Positions 54,951 through 63,957 of a DNA stretch of 64,000 nucleotides are shown here, piece by piece. This DNA is from Aradus depressus. Taxonomy: Eukaryota; Arthropoda; Insecta; Hemiptera; Aradidae. Under the pieces are notes generated by a model. It was not told the DNA's origin. It saw only the letters and a program-made list of their open reading frames with translations, and made no database searches. The stretch lies in assembly GCA_963662175.1 (NCBI GenBank), contig OY759215.1, positions 18,961,079 through 19,025,078 on the forward strand, written 5' to 3'. Position numbers and translations under genes: made by a program. Position 1 is the stretch's first letter, and each line of letters starts with the position of its first letter.

Positions 54951-54973
54951 CTCCAAAGTAACCTATGTTTGTT

Positions 54974-55186
54974 ATTATCTGTTATTATTATAGGTTTCCA
55001 TATATATGTTATTATCTGTTATGTTTTTTTATTTTTATTTTTTACTTATTAGTCAAAGGATGTTATTTTATGTAAATTAAGAAAAATTAGTGTTTTGTCA
55101 AATATTTCATGATGTAGCTAACGGTTAAGCCGGGGGATTCCCTAATTGAAGTGGCACCTTTCACCAGAGATGTATTGGAGGGGTCG
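54974..55186 (+). other. Penelope-like element 3' non-coding region
   Basis: T-rich sequence with repeats of tgttattatctgttat, then aagccgggggattccctaat and cacctttcaccagagatgta before the terminal repeat. No coding frame. Confidence 0.5.
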
Positions 55187-55216
55187 CACTCTGCAAACTA
55201 ACTTAGTTCATAACTA

Positions 55217-55253
55217 GACCTGACGATGGTGTGAAGCCGAAACCGGTAGTTTT
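55217..55253 (+). ncRNA. hammerhead-like ribozyme motif (P2, right end)
   Basis: Stem I AGAC upstream pairs GTTT downstream; CTGACGA (N7 is C); unpaired T; stem II GGT/GCC around GTGAA; GAAA; palindromic stem III ACCGGT; A as the cleavage-site base (GUA). It lies about 110 bp inside the element end. Confidence 0.58.
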
Positions 55254-55363
55254 ATTTTTATAAATATCTTTAGTGGAATAGACAATATTTCAAAAAAAAA
55301 GTTTGTTTTATTTATCTATTACAAATTCCATAATATGTCCGCGTTCCTCAACTTAGAAGTTGT

Positions 55364-55480
55364 TAAAAGTCAATAGTTGACTTGGCGTCTAAATCCTCAT
55401 ACTAAATTTTGTGCGTTTAATCCCAATTATATTTTGAGATTCCTGACAACTTTGATGCTTAGAAAAATCTATGTTCCAAT
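55364..55480 (-). repeat. Rep-A right half after the nested insertion
   Basis: Resumes with caatagttgacttggcgtct and aatcctcatactaaattttg, continuous with 52425-52516 once the 2.8-kb insertion is removed. Confidence 0.7.
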
Positions 55481-55669
55481 TTGCGACATCCAATTAAATG
55501 GGTTAAAGCTATCTCCAAGTATGTTCTCCGACTTGTGCCGTTTGCCGCCTACCATTGTTGGCTAATGGCAACCACTATCTCAGGATGGATCGGCCAAGTC
55601 TCTTGATTGGCTTTCCAAGTCCATTTCGTGGAGGCTCATCTAGATAGGCTCTAATAGAGATTTTACTTT

Positions 55670-55975
55670 CTCAGTTATATGGGAAGTTATGTAAACTCAG
55701 AAAATCAATGTCGAGTTTTCACAGTTATCACATATTTTTCAACTCACAGATTCTAAAAATGAAAAACATTGTCGGTGAATCACCAAGAACGAATTAATCA
55801 ATTAACTTTTCAGTCCCTCTCCAAAACCAGTTGACGGTTTGCGCTAATATTCATAAGTTGTCTTACATAGTGGCTTCTGATTCTTCATACTAAATGTTGT
55901 ATCGATACATTCATTATATCTGCAGTTATAAGAATTTTAGTGTTGAGCCTCCCTCTGAAGCCCTCCTAGTTTGGG
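55670..55975. repeat. Rep-A pieces, head to tail in opposite senses
   Basis: 55670-55765 is a plus 5' piece (tcagttatatgggaagttat). 55770-55975 is a minus 3' piece (gtcggtgaatcaccaagaac, gaattaatcaattaactttt, aaaccagttgacggtttgcg). Confidence 0.6.
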
Positions 55976-55979
55976 TTAC

Positions 55980-56395
55980 CTTAATAATAATTCTAGTATA
56001 AATTGGCTAGGGGCGCTAGTATAAATAACATAAGAATGAATCAGGTATTAGACAGTTTATCGACGAAGAGGAAGGACAGAGGTTTATTGGTAGTAGGGAT
56101 GGGTGATCTTTATAGGTCCTCTCTAGAGTGCCTGTTGCAGTCCACTAATGCAACTAGTAACTAGGTGGTCTAAAGTGCAATTAATGAATGCATCTGTCTC
56201 AGCTCTACCCAGTGTTCTTCACTGTACAACTACAGTCGAATTGACCCAATTTAACAAAACAATGTCCTCAGTTATTACGGTTTTGGAATTGATGATACTT
56301 AACTTTTTTTTTTGTTAGAGATATTGTGAAACAATTTAAAAAATGAAGAAAAACCTATATTTTTTAAAATATTTTCCATTTCACAAATTATATAT
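55980..56395. other. spacer, no gene seen
   Basis: No recognised features. Confidence 0.4.
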
Positions 56396-56414
56396 GTAGT
56401 TATATAATTATATA

Positions 56415-56960
56415 ACTTCCTTAAGAGGTTTTGAATTCTCATATAAAATTTTCGGTAGATACATTTATTACAACGGCAGTTATTGGAGTTTTTGAATTAA
56501 GTTTCGCCCCTCTTTCGTTTGGCTGATTTTGCTAAATATCGTTAAGTGTTATCCTTATGGGGTTTTGGTAACACACGTCAAATTTCGTGTCGATATATTC
56601 ATTTTATCAGTATGTTATTTTAGAGTCGCTGTGTTATGCTTCCCCTTAATCCGCCCTTTCCTTTGGTCGATTTGACTGAAAATCAACCGGTATTGTCTTT
56701 AAAGGGTTTTCGATTCACATATAAAATTTTGTGGTGATACATTGATTCAAACGGGAGTTATCGTATTCAAAGGCACACAGACAGACAGAAATAGTTTTTT
56801 TTTAATATTTGGAATGTAGAGGTCCAAAAACATGAAATTCCGATGAAAACTCCGCATCGAATTTTTGACCGATTGCATAACTTCCCCTATAACTCCTGAT
56901 AGAATTAATATAGAACCCAATAAGAACGACATCTATTGATTTTCAGCCAAATGGTATATT
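56415..56960 (-). repeat. Rep-A, reverse copy with two modules and 5' end
   Basis: ttttgaattctcatataaaa, gttttggtaacacacgtcaa, tttcgtgtcgatatattcat, then atcgtattcaaaggcacaca and tgaaattccgatgaaaactc, finishing at attgcataacttcccctata. A plus-strand module scrap follows to 56960. Confidence 0.68.
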
Positions 56961-57034
56961 TATGTACGTTAAATTATATATGTAAAATTGATTAGTTACA
57001 AATGAATCAACTAGAACATTAATTCTTTCATCTT

Positions 57035-57205
57035 CAAACTTCCACTATAAGGTGGTAGTTCGACCACGATTAATCTGATGGTTCGAAACCCCGCCGAAGT
57101 CCTTGGATTTTTTATGTGGAAGGTAAAAAAAAAATGGAGCACTCCGTCCTTCGGATGGGCCTTTACAATGTCAGGTACTCGTATAACCCCTAGGTGAATA
57201 AACCC
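57035..57205 (+). mobile_element. SINE-1 5' fragment
   Basis: B-box-like ggttcgaaaccccgccgaag, tccgtccttcggatgggcct, aatgtcaggtactcgtataa. The A-box region is poor. Confidence 0.65.
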
Positions 57206-57401
57206 CTTCCTCAACTCTAGAGAGGAGATAGCTTTGTCCAGTCTCACGTATGACTCAGATGGGGAACAGGAAATGACATAACTGTCCCCATTCATGAAAT
57301 TTTAAATTATTTTATACAGTTTTATATAGGTTTATTTTAATTTTTAAACCTTATTTATTAAATCATTTTAAATTATGTTGTTTTCAAAATTATTTTATCA
57401 G

Positions 57402-57570
57402 GTACCTATGTTTTTAGAGCTCTGTATATCAATTTAATGTTGTTATTTTTTGTTCATATAATTTATTTATATTTATTTAATATTTTATAACCACAATATT
57501 ACATAGATTTTTTACGAACAGAACTTTGTACCTAGATGTTTCTTTGTTGCTAAATGATATTTTTTTGTAG
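57402..57570 (+). other. intron-like insertion (GT...AG, 169 bp)
   Basis: Exact borders by comparison with 10741-10770: CAG|GTACCTATG on the left and TTTTTTTGTAG|ACTGCC on the right. A pyrimidine tract precedes the AG, and tgctaaat, a fair branch-point-like word, lies about 20 bases upstream. The interior is AT-rich. Penelope of Drosophila is known to carry an intron in its terminal repeat, so a spliceosomal intron is plausible. The alternative is an unrelated insertion with an AG duplication. Confidence 0.5.
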
Positions 57571-57609
57571 ACTGCCTGATGATGAGGGCAACCTCGAAAG
57601 CCGGCTAGC
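57571..57609 (+). ncRNA. hammerhead-like ribozyme motif (P1, next to the intron-like insert)
   Basis: Same as 10761: CTGATGA, T, GAGG-GCAA-CCTC, GAAA, AGCCGGCT, A; stem I TGC/GCA. All core positions are intact. The motif begins 5 bases after the putative 3' splice site. Confidence 0.55.
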
Positions 57610-57661
57610 AAAAATTAATAATATCTGTGAGAAGTCAGACTATTTTTTTTTTGGAAAAAAA

Positions 57662-57833
57662 ATTGAGCCTTCGGATGGGACGTTAAGGTATGGGCCTGTA
57701 CAATGTCAGGTACTCGTATAACTCCTACTCTAGGTGAACAAAATTTAGGACTCCCAGAGTGGTGACGGGCTCATGTTTACCGTAGCGTCAAAAATAGTAG
57801 ATAAAGCCCGGGCATGAATCGCAATAACTAACT
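57662..57833 (+). mobile_element. SINE-1 3' part
   Basis: gccttcggatgggacgttaa, aatgtcaggtactcgtataa, aatttaggactcccagagtg, aagcccgggcatgaatcgca. It closely matches the break point of 57035-57205, so the two may be one SINE split by the P1 insertion, with some overlap. Confidence 0.7.
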
Positions 57834-57839
57834 ACAATC

Positions 57840-58185
57840 TTAGTTGTAAATAGAGAGAGAAGGCTTGGTATGACATTTGGAACTAGGATTTACACATTTT
57901 GTTAATTCAATGACAAAAGTGGATGTTCTACATCCTGAGTGAACGGAGCTCAGTCCACTGTCAGACTATAAAGGATCTGACATTTTGTGTTTTTTTTATA
58001 ATGCCAGACGCTCTCTCTCCTTTACATCCCACAAAAGATACCACACGAATTGATTTGTACACTTCTAGAACTAGTATTGAAATATGAAATATAGGTTCCT
58101 ACATAAATATACTCGTATTTCTCTTCATAGTAGAAAGGAAACCATTCGATCCATTGTCACAAGATCCGTTATTTACGGATATCCA
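57840..58185. other. spacer, no gene seen
   Basis: No recognised features. Confidence 0.4.
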
Positions 58186-58189
58186 TATT

Positions 58190-58300
58190 TACTTCCCCAA
58201 TTATACGAAATATAGGGGAAGTTATGTAATCCGTATTTCTTTTATATTCAATTTTCACCGGATTTTCATTTTTTCTGACCCCCTGTTTCCAAAATGAAAA
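58190..58300 (+). repeat. Rep-A 5' end
   Basis: tacttccccaattatacgaa, atataggggaagttatgtaa, then the ttttcaccggattttcattt block. Confidence 0.65.
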
Positions 58301-58309
58301 AAAGTTTTT

Positions 58310-59260
58310 GCTCTCCCTACAAAAAACCAATCAACCCATAACTCCAACAAATTATTAACTAATACAGTAAAATCCGGTTATAACGATATTCAAGGGTCCA
58401 AGAAAAATACATCGTTCTATCCGGAAATCGTTATATCCGGAACCAAACTGTTAGACCTACATACAAATATATGGGCTTGTTAGTGAAAAAAAATGTGTTT
58501 TACAATGTTCATAACGAGAAAGTTTACATATTTTTATTTACTTTTTAAAATTTACATACAATTTACTTACATATGTTTGTAACTGTATACATAAATTATG
58601 TATACACATGAGTACATATGTATTAATTTTCCACAAAAAAATTAGTTATTTTAGTTTGCTTGCTTTCTTGGGGAAATGGTATGTTTGGAAATGGAATGAC
58701 TCATTGCGCTCGGAAAGAGTAAAGAAGAACCGTGTTTAAAACCCTTTTCTATAATGTTCGTATTTTTCATCCTTTCAAAACTCATACTGTTTTACCCAAT
58801 TATGTATGTATGTGCGTATGTACATAAATATTATATCGTTATAACCGGAATGAAAAAAAACTTTTTCTTATGTTTTAGATCGTTTTATATGGAATATCGT
58901 TATGTCTAACATCGTTATATCCGGATTTATTTCTTCACTTTTAAATAGCAAACCAAACTAGATACGGGTTTTACATCGTTATATCCGGATATATCAGGAA
59001 TCGTTATAAAAAGATTTTACTGTAGTTGACTGATATAGAGTCTTCTGAATCCCTTTACTAAATTTAAAGTCGATGCATTCATCACATCGGCAGTTATTAG
59101 AGTTTTTGAGTTGAAACAACTCTCCTGATCCTCCCCCTTTGATAGATTTCGCAAAAAATTAATAAGTGAATATGTGCCCTTCTTATAGCGTTTTAAAATT
59201 AAAAATAAAATTTTATGTTGATACATTCATTACATCGGTAGTTATTATAGGCGTTATTAT
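58310..59260 (-). repeat. Rep-A reverse copy split by a pogo-like element
   Basis: 58310-58362 (tttgctctccctac, accaatcaacccataactcc) continues at 59025 (gttgactgatatagagtctt, cattcatcacatcggcagtt, gagtttttgagttg). The join is at a TA. Confidence 0.65.
58365..59022. mobile_element. pogo-like MITE, second family (658 bp)
   Basis: TA duplications at 58363-58364 and 59023-59024. Ends CAGTAAAATCCGGTTATAAC and, reversed, CAGTAAAATCTTTTTATAAC. The interior repeats tcgttatatccgga. No transposase frame. It is distinct in sequence from the CAGTAGAACC family but has the same design. Confidence 0.8.
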
Positions 59261-59689
59261 GACGTTTTGAAGTTACATACCGTCGGTTTAAACGTGAAAC
59301 CTCGTATGTGCAAAAAGGCAACTTTACACGAGAGACAAAAACTGATTTAAAAAATATTCTTTATAGAAAACCTCAATTTTTTCGACATTTGTATTAAGTG
59401 AGATGTATATGCATAACATGAACTGTTTTTAAGCTAGTTTGCAAATCCAAGTAAAGAATTAATTTGACGGAGTTACGAGGTTTCACCAGAATTTCGTTCC
59501 CATTTCTTTTGCAAGGTACGGTTCTTCAAACCGTATTCCATGTTTTTTTTCGTTTTATGACGTATACGAGAGATCAATAAAGTTTTTTTTTCTTTTTTTT
59601 TTTGGTAAAAAAAAACTATTTTCGGAAAAATGTCGCTTACAAGGTATCACGTTTAGGCCGACGATATGTTGTTTTTTATATAATCCTCA

Positions 59690-59914
59690 TAGAGTTTTTG
59701 TGTTAAAACTTCCCCAAATCCCCTATTCATTTCACTGATTTGACGGGTCGGCGCCCTTATACGATTCTGGATACACATATAAAATGTCGTGTCGATACAT
59801 TCACACATAGACATTTTTTACCCCATTTTTGAATTAAGGAGTCGGAAAATATGAAATTCTGGTGAAAACTCAACATCGTATTTGAGACCGATACTTCGTC
59901 TAGCTGGGGAAGTA
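59690..59914 (-). repeat. Rep-A 5' half, reverse
   Basis: acacatataaaatgtcgtgt, cgatacattcacacatagac, gtgaaaactcaacatcgtat, ending tctagctggggaagta. It faces the 59920-60830 copy. Confidence 0.65.
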
Positions 59915-60835
59915 AAATTACCGAACTGCCTGTAGAATAAATCTTTCTACACGAAATATACCTGGATCCAGAACCCAAATTGATTTTATACCTGGATCCA
60001 GAACCCATATTGATTTTATACTTGGATCCAGAACCCATATTGATTTTATACCTGGATCCAGAACCCATATTGATTTTATACCTGGATCCAGAACCCATAT
60101 TGATTTTATACCTGGATCCAGAACCCATATTGATTTTATACCTGGATCCAGAACCCATATTGATTTTATACATGGATCCAGAACCCATATTGATTTTATA
60201 CCTGGATCCAGAACCCATATTGATTTTATACTTGGATCCAGAACCCATATTGATTTTATACCTGGATCCAGAACCCATATTGATTTTATACCTGGATCCA
60301 GAACCCATATTGATTTTATACCTGGATCCAGAACCCATATTGATTTTATACTTGGATCCAGAACCCATATTGATTTTATACCTGGATCCAGAACTCATAT
60401 TGATTTTATACCTGGATCCAGAACCCATATTGATTTTATACCTGGATCCAGAACCCATATTGATTTTATACCTGGATCCAGAACCCATATTGATTTTATA
60501 CCTGGATCCAGAACCCATATTGATTTTATACCTGGATCCAGAACCCATATTGATTTTATACATGGATCCAGAACCCATATTGATTTTATACCTGGATCCA
60601 GAACCCATATTGATTTTATACCTGGATCCAGAACCCATATTGATTTTATACCTGGATCCAGAACCCATATTGATTTTATACTTGGATCCAGAACCCATAT
60701 TGATTTTATACCTGGATCCAGAACCCCGTAAGGACACCAATTGATTTTCAGCCAAATTGGCCAATGGGGAGGGAGGGTCCTTACAACAAAAATTATAACT
60801 ATTTCTCAATGTAATCAATGATATGTAGCCGTCTA
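59915..60835 (+). repeat. Rep-A module region expanded into a minisatellite
   Basis: Unexpanded Rep-A sequence precedes (tagaataaatctttctacac) and follows (ccgtaaggacaccaattgat, tttcagccaaattggccaat) the 30-bp array. Confidence 0.72.
59961..60726. repeat. 30-bp minisatellite, about 25.5 units
   Basis: The unit cctggatccagaacccatat then tgattttata starts every 30 bp from 59961 to 60711. Variants are limited to a few positions (cctgg, cttgg, catgg), so the array is young or homogenised. Because 30 is a multiple of three, long frames stay open on both strands (254 codons plus, part of 353 codons minus); they are not evidence of a protein. Confidence 0.95.
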
Positions 60836-60839
60836 TATA

Positions 60840-61160
60840 TCACGTAAAATAAATGTTGAAAATTTTCAATTTTCCTTTTTTGCCTACATGGCAAATAGAC
60901 AAGTGAAACTTAGGATTTCCAAAAAATTTTCATTTTTACTTTTTTATATCTATAATCCAAGGAATTATTTGCGATAATCCGAGATCGAGTTTTAAACGAT
61001 TTTCAAGGTCTCTTTTTGTCTTGTAGCTAAAAACTTGAAATTTGGAATTAACCAAATTTGGAGCACTATTATGGGAGGTACATTTTACAAGATTCCGCTT
61101 ATATTTATGATTTAGTCAAAAGTCTTCAAATAAAAGTTGTACAAAATACTAACCCAGTGC
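60840..61160. other. spacer, no gene seen
   Basis: AT-rich; a Rep-E-like scrap (ataatccgagatcgagtttt) lies at about 60975. Confidence 0.4.
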
Positions 61161-61167
61161 ATTACTT

Positions 61168-61475
61168 AGTTTATGACTCATGCCCGGGCTTTAACTACGA
61201 AGTCATATCGCCTACTACCAGAGCGCTCTTTCGTCACTCTGGTGGACATGAGCCCGACTCTACTGTGGGAGTCCTAAATTTTGCCTACCCTAAATTTTTA
61301 TTCACCTAGGGCAGGGGCTTTAACCTGACATCGTACAGGTTCGGGACCATCGCTTAACGTCCCATCCGAAGGACGGCGTGCTTAAGTTTATTCTATCTCC
61401 CTTATGAAATAAACTAAGGGCCTCGGCCGGGTTTCGAACCCATGTTCTTGAGCTCAGAAGACAAGCACAAGTTTT
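61168..61475 (-). mobile_element. SINE-1, 5'-truncated in the head
   Basis: The tail gactcatgcccgggctttaa is intact and the central domain is near consensus. The tRNA-like head stops after the B-box-like tttcgaaccc and ttgagctcagaagacaagca. Confidence 0.85.
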
Positions 61476-61479
61476 CACA

Positions 61480-62195
61480 TTATACATATAATGCACAACA
61501 TTTTAAGGTATATAACATAATTTTATTGGCGGAATGCCTGGTTTGAGAGGTATATGCCGAAAACCGCACTGAAATGTCCTTTTGAAACATTTATTCTTAG
61601 AGGTTTCCTTGATTTACCTGAAGATCTTTAGTCCTACCAAAAAATTGGTAAAACTTCATTGTAACGCTCTTTTTATCATCCCCAAGCCCTTCCTATGATT
61701 TCTGTGTATTTGCTCCTTCCATTCCCGGTTATAACGATCTTTCTTTACAACCAGAGATAAAAAAACAAAAGCATAACATTGGATACTTGTCGAAAACTTG
61801 AATTTATCCGTAATTCTTCTGTAAACAAACTTCACTTTGTTTTCTTAGTACTCAGACTTTCTAAGAACTCTCAAACTTACCCTCTTAAATTTTTTTCTTT
61901 AAATTTATTTTTCTCCAGTCTCGTCATATAAAATATTGTCAAATTCAAGAAAATCATTTTCTGAGGCGTAAAAAAATCAGATCATTCGGGTTTTCGCAAA
62001 AAAACAATATATTGTTGTTTCCAAAAACATTGGCCCGCCAAAACGTAGACATGTATATTATTGATAAAATTAATAGGTTAGAAACTTCTCTTCTTAAATC
62101 GTCATTTACGTTTCGAACATAACATACCATTCTTACAGGAAGTCACTCGACAGTTATACACAAATTTGCACAAAAAGTTCAAACTTCACTCCAAC
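61480..62195. other. spacer, no gene seen
   Basis: AT-rich; scraps of cattgtaacgctcttttta and cggttataacgatctttc near 61660-61745 resemble pogo-like ends. Confidence 0.4.
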
Positions 62196-62385
62196 ACATA
62201 TCGCCTACTAACAGAGCGTTCTTTTGTCCCTCTGATAGTCATGAGCCCGACTCTACTGTGGAAGTCCTAAATTTTGCCTACCTAGATTTATTCACTTAGA
62301 GTAGGCGCCTAACGAGTACCCATCATACATGCTCGGGACCATTGCTTAACATCCCATCCGAAGGTCTGCGTGCTCAATTTTTATT
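62196..62385 (-). mobile_element. SINE-1 fragment
   Basis: tcgcctactaacagagcgtt, atgagcccgactctactgtg, cccatccgaaggtctgcgtg; both ends lost. Confidence 0.75.
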
Positions 62386-62389
62386 TTTT

Positions 62390-62755
62390 ACCTGATTCAA
62401 TATAATTGTATTGTATACTTGCTTATTATTCTATTTCACAAAATATATAAGATATATGGGAGTATTTTCGGTATTGCTACCATCTCTAGCCACGACTTAA
62501 CAAATAACATAATTTAATTAATATAGATTTTGTTTTGATATATTTATTGTTATTTTAAAAATTTCTATTTCATATGGAGTTCTTCAGCACAGCTTTTGAG
62601 CGTAAGTGGATACTTCAGGGGTAGTTTGGGATGACAGAATGAACTCTTTGTTTCCCCAGAAAACTTTCCTGAAGGAACTTTAAGGCAGTTCCAGGCCCGG
62701 AGGAGGGGGGCCATTGACATTTTAGTATAACTTATGTTTAGAAAAGAAGGGAAAG
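62390..62755. other. spacer, no gene seen
   Basis: No recognised features. Confidence 0.4.
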
Positions 62756-62759
62756 GTTA

Positions 62760-63080
62760 TTAACAATCATATCGATTAATGTTACTTAACAATGATATTG
62801 ATACATTTATTATATCGACCATTATTGGGATTTTCCACTCTGATCCTCCCCTACCATTCGGCCGAATTCACTGAAACCTATTAGTTGTCGTCCTTATGGG
62901 GGTTTGAATTTCCATATGAAAGTTCGTTCTTATGGGAGTTGTGTTCATAGACACACAAAGCTAGTTTTTTTATTTTTATTTTGAAATTTGGGGGTCGAAA
63001 AACATGATATTCCAGTGAAAATTCAACATCGAATTTCTGCCGACTACATGACTTCCCCTATCCTTCGTACAACTGGGATG
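62760..63080 (-). repeat. Rep-A reverse copy (5' half)
   Basis: atattgatacatttattata, ggccgaattcactgaaacct, ttgtgttcatagacacacaa, gtgaaaattcaacatcgaat, ending tccttcgtacaactggga. Confidence 0.65.
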
Positions 63081-63192
63081 TATTATAGATCTGACAAGAT
63101 GAAAGGCCGCGCCTGGAAGTCACATTTTTTGCTTGTTTGTTGATCGATGGGAGATATAAAGGAGGGTTCGACTATCCTTGTCTAAGTGGGGT

Positions 63193-63749
63193 TTCACACC
63201 AAAGCCGGGCCGAAAACGCTTGAGCGCTAGATACGCAGGGTTTAGATGGGAGTATTCAAACCAAGGCCGGGCCGCGCCGGGCGATGCCGAGCGGTTTTGA
63301 GCAGTACTACCTCCCGCCAATTCGAACGTTTTCTGCCAAGCCGTTTTTTTTCGTCATTCAGTCTAGTTCGGTGTTTCAGCCCAGTGAGTTACACCATATT
63401 GCGCAATATATTGTTTTTTTACTGTTTCAAGTGTTTTTTGTTTTTTTTAATTTTTTAATATTATAATGAGTGTTGACATAGACATATTAGTGAGTGCAGT
63501 ACCGCCTTCTTTCTGCCACACATTCATCATCAAGTGATGAACTATCCAATAACATCATCATCATCAAAGTTGATGACATCATTTTGCACCACGTTTCAAC
63601 TGAGACTGAATAGGAAACAAGCACCTCTCACTACAAGGCTAGAAAACCTACTGAGAGCAAATCGGCTTCGGTGCGAACGCAGGCAGATTCCGCTCGGCTC
63701 GGCTTCGCATCGCATCGCCCGGCCCGGCACGGCTCGGCTTTGGTGTGTA
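63193..63749. mobile_element. GC-ended, Harbinger-like non-autonomous element
   Basis: The left side has two successive ends, cacaccaaagccgggccga at 63197 and ttcaaaccaaggccgggccg at 63255. The right end, reversed, reads acacaccaaagccgagccgt, so long GC-rich inverted repeats flank an AT-rich interior. On the plus strand near 63466 ATG opens SVDIDILVSAV, the usual start of a MADF protein, broken soon after. PIF/Harbinger elements carry such an accessory gene. The 3-bp duplication expected was not resolved. Confidence 0.55.
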
Positions 63750-63957
63750 AGAAGTCTAAGTTCAGCGCCAAAGTCATAATCGGAAATAGTTCCCATAACA
63801 CTCTATTATAAGCCAATTTTTTTTGGAAACTCATGACAAATGGTGGCTCTGTTGGAAAAAAAAACTGAATACTCCTAAGTACTCATGCAGATTAGTAATC
63901 ACTTTCAGACATAGCGGGATATCAGATATCTATCTACACTGAAACATCTAAAAAAAA

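Larger units (their letters stand above)
52951..54960 (-). mobile_element. LINE copy 2 (same family as 6829), 5'-inverted
   Basis: The 13-bp duplication acctatgtttgtt flanks it (52938-52950 and 54961-54973). 52951-54252 is the element 3' part on the minus strand (a five-unit GGTT tail as written on plus, 3' UTR, RNase H). 54253-54960 is the upstream part on the plus strand (copy 1 about 8137-8858). Roughly 10 bp between the two parts are lost. This matches twin priming. Confidence 0.93.
52517..55363 (+). mobile_element. Penelope-like element, family P2, body interrupted by a LINE
   Basis: Flanked by taaaagtcaa at 52507-52516 and 55364-55373 within Rep-A. About 135-bp inverted terminal sequences lie at 52517-52652 and 55187-55363, each with a ribozyme-like core. 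Next to the left end is a GIY-YIG C-terminal relic on the plus strand. The rest of the body is 5'-truncated: no RT remains. At 52951-54960 a LINE has inserted. Inverted terminal copies with truncation are characteristic of Penelope-like insertions. Confidence 0.78.
57300..57640 (+). mobile_element. Penelope-like terminus, family P1, with intron-like insert
   Basis: Follows the right arm of the 10369 element (ttttcaaaattattttatca, then actgcctgatgatgagggca, then aatatctgtgagaagtcaga), except that 169 bp are inserted between ttatcag and actgcc. Confidence 0.65.

Noticed and set aside
59757..60818. 353-codon minus-strand and 254-codon plus-strand open frames with repeats of YKINMGSGSR or ILYLDPEP
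   Set aside because: Both strands are open only because the minisatellite period (30 bp) is a multiple of three; the flanks are non-coding Rep-A.
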